Below, piece after piece: positions 21,880-33,591 of a DNA stretch of 64,000 nucleotides. The translations under genes and the position numbers were made by a program. The stretch lies in the NCBI RefSeq assembly GCF_027942865.1, contig NC_134516.1, positions 25,565,322 through 25,629,321 on the forward strand, given 5' to 3'. The notes under the pieces are model-generated. The model did no database searches. It saw nothing but the letters and a program-made list of their open reading frames with translations, and was not told where the DNA came from. The stretch comes from Odontesthes bonariensis. Its lineage: Eukaryota > Chordata > Actinopteri > Atheriniformes > Atherinopsidae. Position 1 is the first letter of the stretch. Every line of letters starts with the position of its first letter.

Positions 21880-22236
21880 ATGGGGAAAGATGAAACAGAC
21901 CGGTCCTCGCACCAAAAGTGGAAGCTACAGAAAGTTCCACGGTATGGTCCAGAGCACGTTATAATGGCCTCACTCCAGCCATACATCCATATAATCAATG
22001 ATATGTTCATGAATGGAGAGACACATCATGATATCTCACAGAAATGGCAAGAAATGGGTGTGCAGCGGGGATGCTCTAAGAGCAGTGTCCGGAGACTGCT
22101 TGCAAAAAACAGCATTCTTGGAGCGGCCATCCTACCCATAGACACCCATAGAGTATTCAACATGCCAGAGCACTGTGCGGCGTATTCCTGTGCAAATCGG
22201 CAGACGATTGCGAACAGGGTCGGGGGATTACTTTTC
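21880..22236 (+). pseudogene. Exon with helix-turn-helix-like segment and THAP domain N-terminus
   Basis: The plus-strand frame begins MGKDETDRSSHQKWK. It has a putative DNA-binding stretch (HHDISQKWQEMGVQRGCSKS followed by SVRRLLAKNSI). From 22162 it shows MPEHCAAYSCANRQTIANRV, the start of a THAP zinc finger, up to a likely splice donor (ACAA|GTAAG) near 22240. THAP domains occur in host proteins and in P-element and ISL2EU-type transposases. No further THAP exon follows in this window, so this is a fragment, or an exon whose partners I cannot find. The ATG at 22162 could be the real start. Confidence 0.5.
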
Positions 22237-22349
22237 ACAAGTAAGATTCAACATTATTATTGGTTGTATTTTGTGAATAAAATATTATTGTACTGTACTT
22301 ATGTCCGCCAGCGAAATCGTAGCCAGCAAACATTAAGCTAAGCTATGGT

Positions 22350-23488
22350 TATAGCCGGTGTTCACCCGGCTATTAGGCCAACGGAGACTTTATAAATCAT
22401 AAATTCCATAACACAGGCTTAGATTACAACTGACACAAGAATGCTATTGTAGAAATAATGCAAATATTGGTGGTATAACATTGACCAGCAAATTTTACAG
22501 CTGACACAGGCTGAATTGTTCACATGTAATTCTTTTATCCTAACAAGAGTAAGATACCTCTCATGTCTCACACCCACCCCACTTACTTAAAAATACAGAC
22601 AACACAACATCTGACTGTAGAATAGTTTGCAAACAAGCTTACTAACACTTTCAGCAGCTTTGGTTTATTATCAACAGTTTGTTGACCCTAACCCTCTTAA
22701 GAAATGTGAAGGCAGAAGAAGGAAGAAAATAAGCTTGTCCTCCTTTTTAAAATGTTTTTGTGTTGACTTTGTCGAATCTCACGTTTATATTTTGAAGGTT
22801 TCCCAAAGACAAAGATATGAGGAAGAAGTAGGAAGTTGTAATTTAGATTTTTTGTCGTAAAGTGGGTGTTACTGACGTCATCCTCGTGCTACTACCACAG
22901 ACAGCCCACAAACCTGCTGCCTATTTATTCATTCGGCTAAAATTCAAAATGACAGTAACCCGGATTTTTTTAAGTAAGCGACGCACCTCCACGTTATCGT
23001 ATGTATTATATTTTATATATCGTATGTCTTTTGCAAAATAACCTATTTTACATCACATATGTTACCAGGATATTATATTACTGTTAAGCCTACTATGAAT
23101 ATTAAAATACGCTGAATCATGTGTCTCGTATCATGCCTACATATATGAATTTTGCAGAAACAAAACCCCCGTGAAAATCAGTTTTGTATTCAAGCGAGTT
23201 ATGATTGATGAGCTGACACTTCATTGCACCAGCCAGCCAGATTGCACTGAGTGGAGCGGATGACCGGGAAACCAATAACCCAAGAACGTAAATTAGATTT
23301 ATTATTTCGTTTTAGTTTCCCTGTTTGTTAAATGTTCTGTTTTGTGTTGGAAAAAGGGAGAACAAACACCAATTCCCTTTTTTTGGTCATACAGAAAAAC
23401 GGGAAAACAAAATATGGAGTCGTTATTTAGTTTTTCGTTTGCCAGATTCAATGGAATAGTTGAATGATCGGATGATACACAGACCGAG
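22350..23488. other. No gene recognised; AT-rich flank of the left arm
   Basis: I recognise no domain. Around 23330-23450 there are AAAACGGG/CCGTTTT-like stretches similar to the end of block A. Confidence 0.4.
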
Positions 23489-23489
23489 C

Positions 23490-23722
23490 AGCCTGAAGAC
23501 CTTTGATCCTGCGACAGCCAATCAGAGCAGCCTGAAGACCTTTGATCCTGCGACAGCCAATCAGAGCAGTCGGAAGATGTTTGATCCTGCGACAGCCAAT
23601 CAGAGCAGCCTGAAGACGTTTGATTCTGCGACAGCCAATAACAGCAGTCGGAAGATGTCTGATCCTGTGACAGCCAATCAGAGTAGCCTGAAGACGTTTG
23701 ATTCTGCAACAGCAAATCACAT
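23490..23722 (+). repeat. 39-bp minisatellite (block M), about 6 units
   Basis: Units of 39 bp with core GCCTGAAGAC...GATCCTGCGACAGCCAATCAGAGCA. Each contains AGCCAATCAG, a match to the CCAAT/NF-Y box. It sits at the left edge of block A. Confidence 0.9.
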
Positions 23723-25432
23723 GATGACGTGATTAGTTAACTGAAAATATTTTCTTTTTTGGTTCATAATTGTTAATGGTTTCTTTTTGTGGTTATTTTG
23801 TTAGTTAGTTAGTTAGTTAAGTTAGTTATAGTTATGAAAGGGAATGTTTGAATTGCTACCAATGTGTGTGCGTGTTATATAGTTCTGTTAAGATTGTGTT
23901 TTGAATCAAGTGTTTGTAGTTGTTTGTACTATTTTGTTTACTGGGTACTCCTTTGGTTCCTGAGTTGTGCGTTTGGGTTCAAGTGCTAGTTCTATTAGTT
24001 AAACACATGCCACACAGACATGAGTTGTTTTGTTTTAACACATTCAAACCATTAAAATGGTACTCCACTTTGTCCACACACCTGCAACATTTTGGCTCCA
24101 AAGGAGCAAAATGCAAGGTCACATTACAGGGTCTGACATGTTCACTCTTAACTGTAGGCTATGTCAGGGTGTATTTTACTGTAATCTCCAGCAATCCTGC
24201 CATGGGCCCAACAGTGAGGAGGACCACCACATTGTCTAGATTGAACAATCTAGACACCAAACTGCTGAGCACCTTGTATTGAGAGCCCGCTGGGACCTGC
24301 ACTGAGGCAGACAGGAAGAGGCTTCAGTGGGTAATCAAAGCAGTAGTAGTATTAGCTAAATGAAGGAACAACATGAATAAGAAAAATCAGTGGAACTCTG
24401 TTATTTTATGTCAGGGACACTTTGTTTTGTCCATTTCTCAACATATTCTTATTCCCAATCATACAAGGCTGTAAGACAAACATAATAAATCCCTGGAATA
24501 AGGGTGAAGCTTGTCCGCTGACATGTATACATACACAACTGCCATGAGCAAAGAGCAAAAGTTGGGGGGAGTTTCGCGTATTACATGGTAAGTGTCGCGG
24601 CGAGTTATGCTGTAAGACTGGAGAAGGTGGGAATTGGCCAGGAGTTAGGCTACACTGGAAGTCCGGGCAAAGTAGGAAATAAGTGAACGGAATGTACACT
24701 CTAATACACAGTCAGTATTGTGAAGTGTTACCTAAAGTCCTCTGTCATTGTACAGAGACGCTATGATTTGCTTGTACAGCACCTAAAAAAAAAACCTCAC
24801 TGTTGTCTATATTCATAGACACACCCAGCCTCGCTTTCAATATAACACAAGCACTCACATTCTATAATTGCCATCAGCAAATTATATGAAAATAATATAA
24901 AACATCTTTTAAGAAGAAAAAAAAAGACGGTTGTTGCTCTCGTTTATGTAGTTTTAAGGTTAGTAGATGTGCAATGTTCAGCTGTCAGAAATGAAAGGCT
25001 AGCCTAATCTTTTGTCATATTTGGCTGTGATCACTTTTTTGTAGCCTATCATAATTTATATAGCCTATTATGTTCTCCCAAACAACCAGCTGTTGTAGTT
25101 CCACTTAACTAAAATAAATGCAGTCTACTACCTACAATGGGTGTATAAAAAGCGGAAATATGTTTGATATTAAATAAGCACGCTACTTTTATTTTGGCGT
25201 TACTTCCGCTTCCGGTCTGCCCGCCGTCATGTTCGAATGTAAGAAACGAAAAATGAAAAAAGTCATTTCCAAAAAACAAATTTTGTCCGTTATTTGATTT
25301 TGGTTTTTCGTTTTTTTAGGAAGACAGAAAAATCCGTTTTTGGTTTAAAACGAAAAAAGGAAAAAGGACAGCTATTTCCGTTTTTTCATTTTTTCGTTTT
25401 GACAGAAAAACGGATTATACTTTGGTACCCGG
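23723..25432 (+). repeat. Unclassified 1.7-kb repeat (block A), full copy
   Basis: It is bounded on both sides by 39-bp minisatellite and recurs as a full minus-strand copy at 54113-55831, with partial copies at 33592-34110, 36263-37310, 50784-52118 and 55909-56420. It contains a 120-codon frame (23920-24282) that stays open in the other copies, and ends in AAACGGAAAA-type stretches before the next minisatellite. I recognise no transposon protein. Confidence 0.8.
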
Positions 25433-25536
25433 ACCCGACAGCCAATCAGAGTAGCCTGAAGAACTTTGATCCTGCGACAGCCAATCAGAGTAGCCTGAAG
25501 ACCTTTGATCCTGCGACAGCCAATCAGAGCAGCCTG
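25433..25536 (+). repeat. 39-bp minisatellite (block M), about 2.7 units
   Basis: Short array between block A and the first 3.2-kb unit. The last unit is cut after GCAGCCTG and joins block B directly at 25537. Confidence 0.9.
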
Positions 25537-25591
25537 TTATGTTGTTTGGAGCTGTAGAAGAGGTATAAAAATAGCGTTTTGTAGCGGTGAC

Positions 25592-26310
25592 ATGAGCCGC
25601 TTTCGGACAGACAGTTCTAAGAAAGTAGTTATCAGAACTACCCTCCTCGAATTTCGTTCTGATAACTATCCTTCCCCGGCGGAACTGTTTCAGTCTGCAT
25701 TCGCACATGAGTCGGGACCTGATAGGGACTGATGCGCCGCACGCAGCCGTCTGCTTCAGTGACGTGTTAGCCGTTAGCCGTTAGCGCTACATTCAAACAC
25801 AAAACAAAACGGTAAAAGTAAGGAGAGTAGAAAAAACACCACCAAGAAGCTAATATGGAGAGCGGGGAGGCCACCGTGTTTATGGTCTGCATGATGGTGA
25901 TATTAATCATGGACAATCACATCAGGCGTCTAATATCGAGGCTGGAAGAGCTCACAGAGAGAGTCAGGACTCAGGAGATACTTTTTTATTTCATGAAGGA
26001 AGAAAGGAGAGCAGAGCGCTGCAGACAAATGAGACCAGTGTAAGTTTAACTTATTAAACACCCGCTGGTTGTGTCTGTGTCATATGAGGAAACATTTCAG
26101 CCGTGATAGAATTACATGGGGCGTAGCTACCAACCACCAAACACCTCCCTTAGATTAGTTCTATAGAACTATGAAAAGACCCGACCTCGGAGAAGGAGCT
26201 AAATAGTTATAGGAACTGAGGGAGAAAGCCCCGAGTTCCTGTATGTCCGAACACGGGAGTAAAAGGTTATTAGAACTCCCAAAGGTTCCTACAGTCCGAA
26301 AGCGGCTATG
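25592..26310. mobile_element. 713-bp TIR element, ATG target duplication
   Basis: Element 25595-26307 has ends AGCCGCTTTCGGAC and, inverted, GTCCGAAAGCGGCT, flanked by ATG on both sides. Sister units at 29811 and 33037 show the uninterrupted sequence GTGACATGATATGCC, which proves the insertion. Inside, 25855-26043 encodes a 62-residue basic peptide (MESGEATVFMVCMMVILIMD start, RRLISRLEELTERVRTQE) ending at a likely splice donor. It may be the first exon of a Harbinger-type gene. A 3-bp duplication fits Harbinger-like elements; the assignment is inference. Confidence 0.85.
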
Positions 26311-26551
26311 ATATGCCTCTCTCACTTCCAGGCTAACGACTTTTGGCTAAAAACGGTCAAATCGAAATTCTCAGAACACATCCAAATGACATGATTTTGA
26401 TGTCAAATCAACATATGTACTCCCAACATCCCGTAAATGGATCTAAAGTGCATTTTACTCCGGATTATCCCTTTAATCAACTGAAGTACAGCCTTCCTCC
26501 TTGCACAATAATGTGGCCCAAAGATGAACAGGCTGGAGGAGAAACCCTCAC

Positions 26552-26931
26552 TTAAAGGATAAGACCGGTTTTTTGACATTGGGCCCTTGATTTCACATTA
26601 TAGCATGATGTTCTACTCACCCCTGCTTGTTGTTGAACATTTGGAGCTGTTCCGAAGATATTCGCGAGGCGTCTGGCTGCTCTCTTGAGATATTCGGCCA
26701 TGAAACGGTTTCCTATGGGCAAGCTTATACAGGCACAAACTATGCTGTTTATAATTTATTAATTACTGTACATTATTATTCATGGCCGAATATCTCAAGA
26801 GAGCAGCCAGACGCCTCGCGAATATCTTCAGAACAGCTCCAAATGACCAACAACAAGCAGGGGTGAGTAGAACATCATGTTATAATGTGAAATCAAGGGC
26901 CCAATGTCAAAAAACCGGTCTTATCCTTTAA
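26552..26931. mobile_element. 372-bp palindromic MITE, TTAA target duplication
   Basis: Element 26556-26927 is one long imperfect palindrome: two arms of roughly 150-170 bp around a short AT-rich centre near 26745. Ends are AGGATAAGACCGG and its reverse complement. TTAA flanks it at 26552-26555 and 26928-26931. The empty site CTCACTTAACCCCTG is present in the sister units near 30112 and 33338. Confidence 0.9.
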
Positions 26932-27255
26932 CCCCTGAAACCACCTCTGCAGCTGTCTGAACAGCGCCTCCAGTCTGGGACATTGGACAAAGAGGTGGTA
27001 GACTGTCTCTGACCGAGGGCAGAACGGACAGCCATCCCCTGTGCCAGGATCGAGGTGCACCAGATACCTGTTTGTAGCTATGGCCCCATGTACGATCCTC
27101 CACTGGATTTCTCCTGTCCGTTTGTCGACAGGAGGTTTGTACAGGGACCGCCAACAGCCTTCAGGGGAAGGTCCCATGCCAAAAAACTCTGTCCACTTTG
27201 ATGCCTTTAAACCTACCAGGGTGCGCAGGTTCCCAACTTTAATGCTGAGGAGATA
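26932..27255 (-). pseudogene. Tx1/L1-type LINE zf-RVT fragment in unit L1
   Basis: The minus-strand sequence has SLYKPPVDKRTGEIQWRIVH and DGCPFCPRSETVYHLFVQCP, the zinc-binding region found after the RT of L1/Tx1-type LINEs. It is about 110 residues with no RT upstream. The MITE at 26552 interrupts its downstream part. Confidence 0.75.
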
Positions 27256-27599
27256 GAGAGAAAAGGATCCTTTTGGTCAGAAGTATCTGCAAGTCCTTCA
27301 GCAGAAGGATCCTTTCGGTCCTTCGATGGTTTCTTCATGTCCATTTCTGAGTTTGTCTTCTCCTGTAGTCGTGCCTGTAATGTTGGCGATGCCTGAGGGG
27401 CTGTCTTGACTGTTTGCCATAAACGTCCGTTTTCAAAATAATCAACTCACCGGAGTGGTTACTGGTGTTCACTGGTAATCCAAATCAAATTTCGTTGCGA
27501 AAAGTTGCTTCTGTCGTGTTTTATTTGGCAGCTCGTTCACGCTCGCACTATTTTCTTAGCGGTGGCGGAGTAGTATCAACGAACATCCAGCACAAAATG

Positions 27600-28104
27600 T
27601 CAAATAAAACACTCAGAAAACTCAGAATTTAAAACTTTAAAAAACACAAGAGGTTTGTGGGAATTTGAAGCAATAAGATCAGAGAAATATTTTCTTTTGG
27701 CCTCTTTCACAGAGGACTGATATCGACGCCAACAGTCACCCAATATTTGCAGAGACACTTCCAGTTTATCCTTATTCCACTTGCGCTCAGCTCTGCGACA
27801 CACCTGTCTCGCATTGCGAGTTGTTTCATTCAACCAGGGCTCTGGTTTAACTTTATGCTGCCTGCTTTTTAATGGAATGTAAAGGGGGCAGATTTTGATG
27901 GCCATCGCGATCTGAATTGCGCCAATCTTTGGCGGAAATTCTCAGTTCAAGCAACGTTTGGCGACTATACACCGTCAGGCAGTCAACATGATGTGCAACA
28001 CATAGTAAAAACAGTATAAAAACACACAAAAGTCGGAACGGCTGACAGAGCGCCTCACACACTGGCGCCATCTTACTAACTGTTACTAACAAAAGAGATA
28101 CCAT
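27600..28104 (-). pseudogene. L2-type LINE fragments (ORF start and linker) in unit L1
   Basis: Minus-strand 27853-28104 reads like the start of an L2-type ORF (LTVYSRQTLLELRI, HQNLPP). The overlapping 27600-27905 reads like the linker before the RT (KPEPWLNETTRNARQVCRRA, YFSDLIASNSHKP). The endonuclease normally between them is deleted, and the frames differ. Confidence 0.75.
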
Positions 28105-28177
28105 GACTGTTGGAAAGATTGTGCAGCATGAATCTCGATCACGTAACGTCTACTTGTTAGGACAAATTACTAACAAG

Positions 28178-28405
28178 TAGTGAGCGAGCGAGCGAGCAAG
28201 CGGGCGAACAAGCGGCAAAGCGTGCGAGCAAAGCAGGCGAACAAGCGGGCAAGCAAGCGGGCAACCAAGCGGGCGAGCTCAAGCGGGCGACCATGCGGGC
28301 GAGCAAGCGGGCGAGCAAGCGGGCGAGCAAGCGGGCAAGCTCAAGCGTGCGAGCAAGCTACAACTAAGCGGGCGAACAAGCGGGCAAGCAAGCAGGCAAG
28401 CTAGT
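28178..28405. repeat. GC-rich minisatellite (GCGAGCAAGCGG) in unit L1
   Basis: Variants of a 12-14-bp motif, mostly GGGCGAGCAAGC, are repeated. The plus frame reads as an Arg/Lys/Ala/Ser repeat only because of composition. Equivalent arrays lie at 31361-31588, 58450-58675 and 61710-61930. Confidence 0.85.
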
Positions 28406-28693
28406 ATACATCTTGAGGAGGGGGTTCTATTTATAAACTCTGGAGATATCATTTTGTGATGTCATCTATGATAACATCACATTGATGTCACTGATGACAT
28501 CGCTGTGATGTCATCTATGACATTCCATCTTGTGAATATTGCTTTTGTGATGTCATAACATTTCTGTGCTGTTGTCATCACACAATTGTGGAACTGAAAA
28601 CATTATTTCACTCCGTTATTGATTTTCCAGAGAATGAATCCGTTATTCATGTTGGTCAGTTTTACTGAAAAATGTCGCAGTTTCTGTCCATGA

Positions 28694-28794
28694 CTTAGCA
28701 TGTAGCAGTAGCATCATCAGATCCTTGATCAGGGGTTTGTGTGGGTCGATGACTGGAGAGCAGGTTTTGGGAGGTCCAACCTTTTATATAGATC

Positions 28795-28831
<37 letters not shown>

Positions 28832-29243
28832 TCTGTATATATATCTATATCGTTTGCACCAACGACACCAAGTCAGATTCCTTGTAAGTGCAAACCTACT
28901 TGGCAATAAATTCTGGTTCTGATTACGTGTCCACAGGTAGAAAACATCTGTCTGCATCTGGCTCATCTTCCAAAAGCAAACTTCCTCTGTCAGCACAAGT
29001 GTGGCGTCACTCTTTGTGATTACCAAGCGCATAGTGGGTGTGCTGCTATCCCACCAAAATATAACAGGGAATCGTTAAGAGAAAAAGCCTGATGATTTAA
29101 AACATCAAAGCAGCTGAAGGAAAGAAAGGGAATCTTTGCAGAGTAAACCTGCCTGAATGTCTGAAGCTGAAGCTACAGCTCTGCAGTCCCGGACTCACAA
29201 AACCCTGATCAGGGATCTGTTGATGCTACTGCTACATGCTAAG
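28694..29243. repeat. Inverted-repeat segment with GATA microsatellite in unit L1
   Basis: Ends CTTAGCATGTAGCAGTAGC and its reverse complement flank about 550 bp with TGA on both sides. It recurs at 31903-32456, 57546-58131 and 60791-61372. A GATA repeat near 28798-28832 lies inside. It looks like an old MITE fixed in the satellite unit. Confidence 0.7.
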
Positions 29244-30106
29244 TGAGACCGATCAGCGACGTCACGTTACGTTGCATCTTGGGTAGTTTGAATATGAGTA
29301 GTAACCTCATGATGCACACCCAACATTTCGGAGAATCTAGTATTATATATAATATTTTGATATACAATCATTGTAAATAATAATCATTTCTTTTTGAGCT
29401 ACTTGACTCATTTAAATTTCCCCCATTGGGGGATGGATAAAGTATTTTTCTATTCTAGAAGACGCAGACGCAGACAGGCTTCTCGCCCCACCCGTAGGGC
29501 CTCTGGTCAAAATCAAATCAAACTTTATTTATAAAGCACTTTTCATACATTAACATGTAGCACAAAGTGCTATACATGTTTAAAAGCAGGTTTGAAAAAA
29601 AAGACACCTTATTTCCTTATTTTGAATATCTGTCCAATATCCAATATCAAACCAACTTCACCACGGTCTTCAGCAGCAGCTGCAGCAGCAACATTTCCGG
29701 AAAGGTACTGGCTTGATTAAATTCATTCTGGACTCTATATCCGACCACATGAAGACCTCGGGACACTTCGGTTTGGGTTTAGGGACCCTCTACTCACTAC
29801 CACGTAAGTGTTATGTTGTTTGGAGCTGTAGAAGAGGTATAAAAATAGCGTTTTGTAGCGGTGACATGATATGCCTCTCTCACTTCCAGGCTAACGACTT
29901 TTGGCTAAAAACGGTCAAATCGAAATTCTCAGAACACATCCGAATGACATGATTTTGATGTCAACTCAACATATGTACTCCCAACATCCCGTAAATGGAT
30001 CTAAAGTGCATTTTACTCCGGATTATCCCTTTAATCAACTGAAGTACAGCCTTCCTCCTTGCACAATAATGTGGCCCAAAGATGAACAGGCTGGAGGAGA
30101 AACCCT

Positions 30107-30420
30107 CACTTAACCCCTGAAACCACCTCTGCAGCTGTCTGAACAGCGCCTCCAGTCTGGGACATTGGACAAAGAGGTGGTAGACTGTCTCTGACCGAGG
30201 GCAGAACGGACAGCCATCCCCTGTGCCAGGATCGAGGTGCACCAGATACCTGTTTGTAGCTATGGCCCCATGTACAATCCTCCACTGGATGTGTCCTGTC
30301 CGTTTGTCGACAGGAGGTTTGTACAGGGACCGCCAACAGCCTTCAGGGGAAGGTCCCATGCCAAAAAACTCTGTCCACTTTGAAGCCTTTAAACCTACCA
30401 GGGTGCGCAGGTTCCCAACT
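30107..30420 (-). pseudogene. Tx1/L1-type LINE zf-RVT fragment in unit L2
   Basis: Same fragment as at 26932-27255. Here the frame runs uninterrupted downstream to 29961 (132 residues from 30359) because the TTAA MITE is absent; it includes the GFSSSLFIFG motif after the zinc-binding part. Confidence 0.75.
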
Positions 30421-30781
30421 TTAATGCTGAGGAGATAGAGAGAAAAGGATCCTTTTGGTCAGAAGTATCTGCCAGTCCTTCAGCAGAAGGATCCTTTCGG
30501 TCCTTCAATGGTTTCTTCATGTCCATTTCTGAGTTTGTCTTCTCCTGTAGTCGTGCCTGTAATGTTGGCGATGCCTGAGGGGCTGTCTTGACTGTTTGCC
30601 ATAAACGTCCGTTTTCAAAATAATCAACTCACCGGAGTGGTTACTGGTGTGCACTGGTAATCCAAATCAAATTTCGTTGCGAAAAGTTGCTTCTGTCGTG
30701 TTTTATTTGGCAGCTCGTTCACGCTCGCACTATTTTCTTAGCGGTGGCGGAGTAGTATCGACGAACATCCAGTACAAAATG

Positions 30782-31286
30782 TCAAATAAAACACTCAGAA
30801 AACTCAGAATTTAAAACTTTAAAAAACACAAGAGGTTTGTGGGAATTTGAAGCAATAAGATCAGAGAAATATTTTCTTTTGGCCTCTTTCACAGAGGACT
30901 GATATCGACGCCAACAGTCACCCAATATTTGCAGAGACACTTCCAGTTTATCCTTATTCCACTTGCGCTCAGCTCTGCGACACACCTGTCTCGCATTGCG
31001 AGTTGTTTCATTCAACCAGGGCTCTGGTTTAACTTTATGCTGCCTGCTTTTTAATGGAATGGAAAGGAGGCAGATTTTGATGGCCATCGCGATCTGAATT
31101 GCGCCAATCTTTGGCGGAAATTCTCAGTTCAAGCAACGTTTGGCGACTATACACCGTCAGGCAGTCAACATGATGTGCAACACATAGTAAAAACAGTATA
31201 AAAACACACAAAAGTCGGAACGGCTGACAGAGCGCCTCACACACTGGCGCCATCTTACTAACTGTTACTAACAAAAGAGATACCAT
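30782..31286 (-). pseudogene. L2-type LINE fragments in unit L2
   Basis: Same two overlapping pieces as at 27600-28104, with a few substitutions. The same endonuclease deletion shows that it predates unit amplification. Confidence 0.75.
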
Positions 31287-31360
31287 GACTGTTGGAAAGA
31301 TTGTGCAGCATGAATCTCGATCACGTAACGTCTACTTGTTAGGACAAATTACTAACAAGT

Positions 31361-31588
31361 AGTGAGCGAGCGAGCGAGCAAGCGGGCGAACAAGCGGCAA
31401 AGCGTGCGAGCTCAAGCAGGCGAACAAGCGGGCGAGCAAGCGGGCAACCAAGCGGGCGAGCTCAAGCGGGCGACCATGCGGGCGAGCAAGCGGGCGAGCA
31501 AGCGGGCGAGCAAGCGGGCAAGCTCAAGCGTGCGAGCAAGCTACAACTAAGCGGGCGAACAAGCGGGCAAGCAAGCAGGCAAGCTAGT
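31361..31588. repeat. GC-rich minisatellite in unit L2
   Basis: Same 12-14-bp motif family as at 28178, with different copy-to-copy order. Confidence 0.85.
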
Positions 31589-31902
31589 ATACATCTTGAG
31601 GAGGGGGTTCTATTTATAAACTCTGGAGATATCATTTTGTGATGTCATCTATGATAACATCACAGTGATGTCATCTATGATAACATCACGGTGATGTCAC
31701 TGATGACATCGCTGTGATGTCATCTATGACATTCCATCTTGTGAATATTGCTTTTGTGATGTCATAACATTTCTGTGCTGTTGTCATCACACAATTGTGG
31801 AACTGAAAACATTATTTCACTCCGTTATTGATTTTCCAGAGAATGAATCCGTTATTCATGTTGGTCAGTTTTACTGAAAAATGTCGCAGTTTCTGTCCAT
31901 GA

Positions 31903-32003
31903 CTTAGCATGTAGCAGTAGCATCAACAGATCCTTGATCAGGGGTTTGTGTGGGTCGATGACTGGAGAGCAGGTTTTGGGAGGTCCAACCTTTTATGTAG
32001 ATC

Positions 32004-32036
<33 letters not shown>

Positions 32037-32456
32037 TGATAGATTCTGTATATATATCTATATCGTCTGCACCAACGACACCAAGTCAGATTCCTTGTAA
32101 GTGCAAACCTACTTGGCAATAAATTCTGGTTCTGATTACGTGTCCACAGGTAGAAAACATCTGTCTGCATCTGGCTCATCTTCCATAAGCACACTTCCTC
32201 TGTCAGCACAAGTGTGGCGTCACTCTTTGTGATGACCAAGCGCATAGTGGGTGTGCTGCTATCCCACCAAAATATAACAGGGAATCGTTAAGAGAAAAAG
32301 CCTGATGATTTAAAACATCAAAGCAGCTGAAGGAAAGAAAGGGAATCTTTGGAGAGTAAACCTGCCTGAATGTCTGAAGCTGAAGCTACAGCTCTGCAGT
32401 CCCGGACTCACAAAACCCTGATCAGGGATCTGTTGATGCTACTGCTACATGCTAAG
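31903..32456. repeat. Inverted-repeat segment with GATA microsatellite in unit L2
   Basis: Same element as at 28694-29243. TGA flanks both ends. Confidence 0.7.
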
Positions 32457-33036
32457 TGAGACCGATCAGCGACGTCACGTTACGTTGCATTTTGGGTAGT
32501 TTGAATATGAGTAGTAACCTCATAATGCATACCCAACATTTTGGAGAATCTAGTATTATATATAATATTTTGATATACAATCATTGTAAATATTAATCAT
32601 TTCTTTTTGAGCTACTTGACTCATTTAAATTTCCCCCATTGGGGGATGGATAAAGTATTTTTCTATTCTAGAAGACGCAGACGCAGACGCAGACAGGCTT
32701 CTCGACCCACCCGTAGGGCCTCTGGTAAAAATCAAATCAAACTTTATTTATAAAGCACTTTTCATACATTAACATGTAGCACAAAGTGCTATACATGTTT
32801 AAAAGCAGGTTTGAAAAAAAAAAGACACCTTATTTCCTTATTTTGAATATATGTCCAATATCCAATATCAAACCAACTTCACCACGGTCTTCAGCAGCAG
32901 CTGCAGCAGCAGCTGCTGCTTTCCGGAAAGGTACTGGCTTGATTAAATTCATTCTGGACTCTATATCCGACCACATGAAGACCTCGGGACACTTCGGTTT
33001 GGCTTTAGGGACCCTCTACTCACTACCACGTAAGTG

Positions 33037-33591
33037 TTATGTTGTTTGGAGCTGTAGAAGAGGTATAAAAATAGCGTTTTGTAGCGGTGACATGATATGC
33101 CTCTCTCACTTCCAGGCTAACGACTTTTGGCTAAAAACGGTCAAATCGAAATTCTCAGAACACATCCGAATGACATGATTTTGATGTCAACTCAACATAT
33201 GTACTCCCAACATCCCGTAAATGGATCTAAAGTGCATTTTACTCCGGATTATCCCTTTAATCAACTGAAGTACAGCCTTCCTCCTTGCACAATAATGTGG
33301 CCCAAAGATGAACAGGCTGGAGGAGAAACCCTCACTTAACCCCTGAAACCACCTCTGCAGCTGTCTGAACAGCGCCTCCAGTCTGGGACATTGGACAAAG
33401 AGGTGGTAGACTGTCTCTGACCGAGGACAGAACGGACAGCCATCCCCTGTGCCAGGATCGAGGTGCACCAGATACCTGTTTGTAGCTATGGCCCCATGTA
33501 CAATCCTCCACTGGATGTCTCCTGTCCGTTCTGCCCTCGGTCAGAGACAGTCTACCACCTCTTTGTCCAATGTCCCAGACTGGAAAAATTA
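33037..33591 (-). repeat. Left-arm B unit, truncated copy L3, ending in a fold-back
   Basis: The unit is cut inside the zf-RVT piece. Its last 62 bp (33522-33583) are the reverse complement of 33378-33439, after which block A begins. The right arm has exactly the same junction. Confidence 0.85.

Larger units (their letters stand above)
25537..29810 (-). repeat. Left-arm 3.2-kb tandem unit (block B), copy L1, with two insertions
   Basis: This is the first of three head-to-tail B units; the LINE-derived pieces read on the minus strand. Without the two inserted elements it is about 3.18 kb. In minus-strand order it carries a GATA-bearing inverted-repeat segment, a GC-rich minisatellite, an L2-type LINE 5' piece and linker piece, then a zf-RVT piece of a Tx1/L1-type LINE. 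Units differ from each other by only a few percent by eye. Confidence 0.8.
29811..33036 (-). repeat. Left-arm 3.2-kb tandem unit (block B), copy L2
   Basis: Complete unit without the two insertions seen in L1. It includes the zf-RVT piece (minus, about 30107-30420), the L2-type linker and 5' pieces (minus, 30782-31286), the GC-rich minisatellite, the GATA-bearing inverted-repeat segment and a LINE-like tail (AAACTTTATTTATAAAGCAC). Confidence 0.85.

Noticed and set aside
28180-28404. Arg/Lys-rich frame resembling a protamine or basic peptide
   Set aside because: It is the translation of a GC-rich 12-14-bp repeat with shifting frame between copies.
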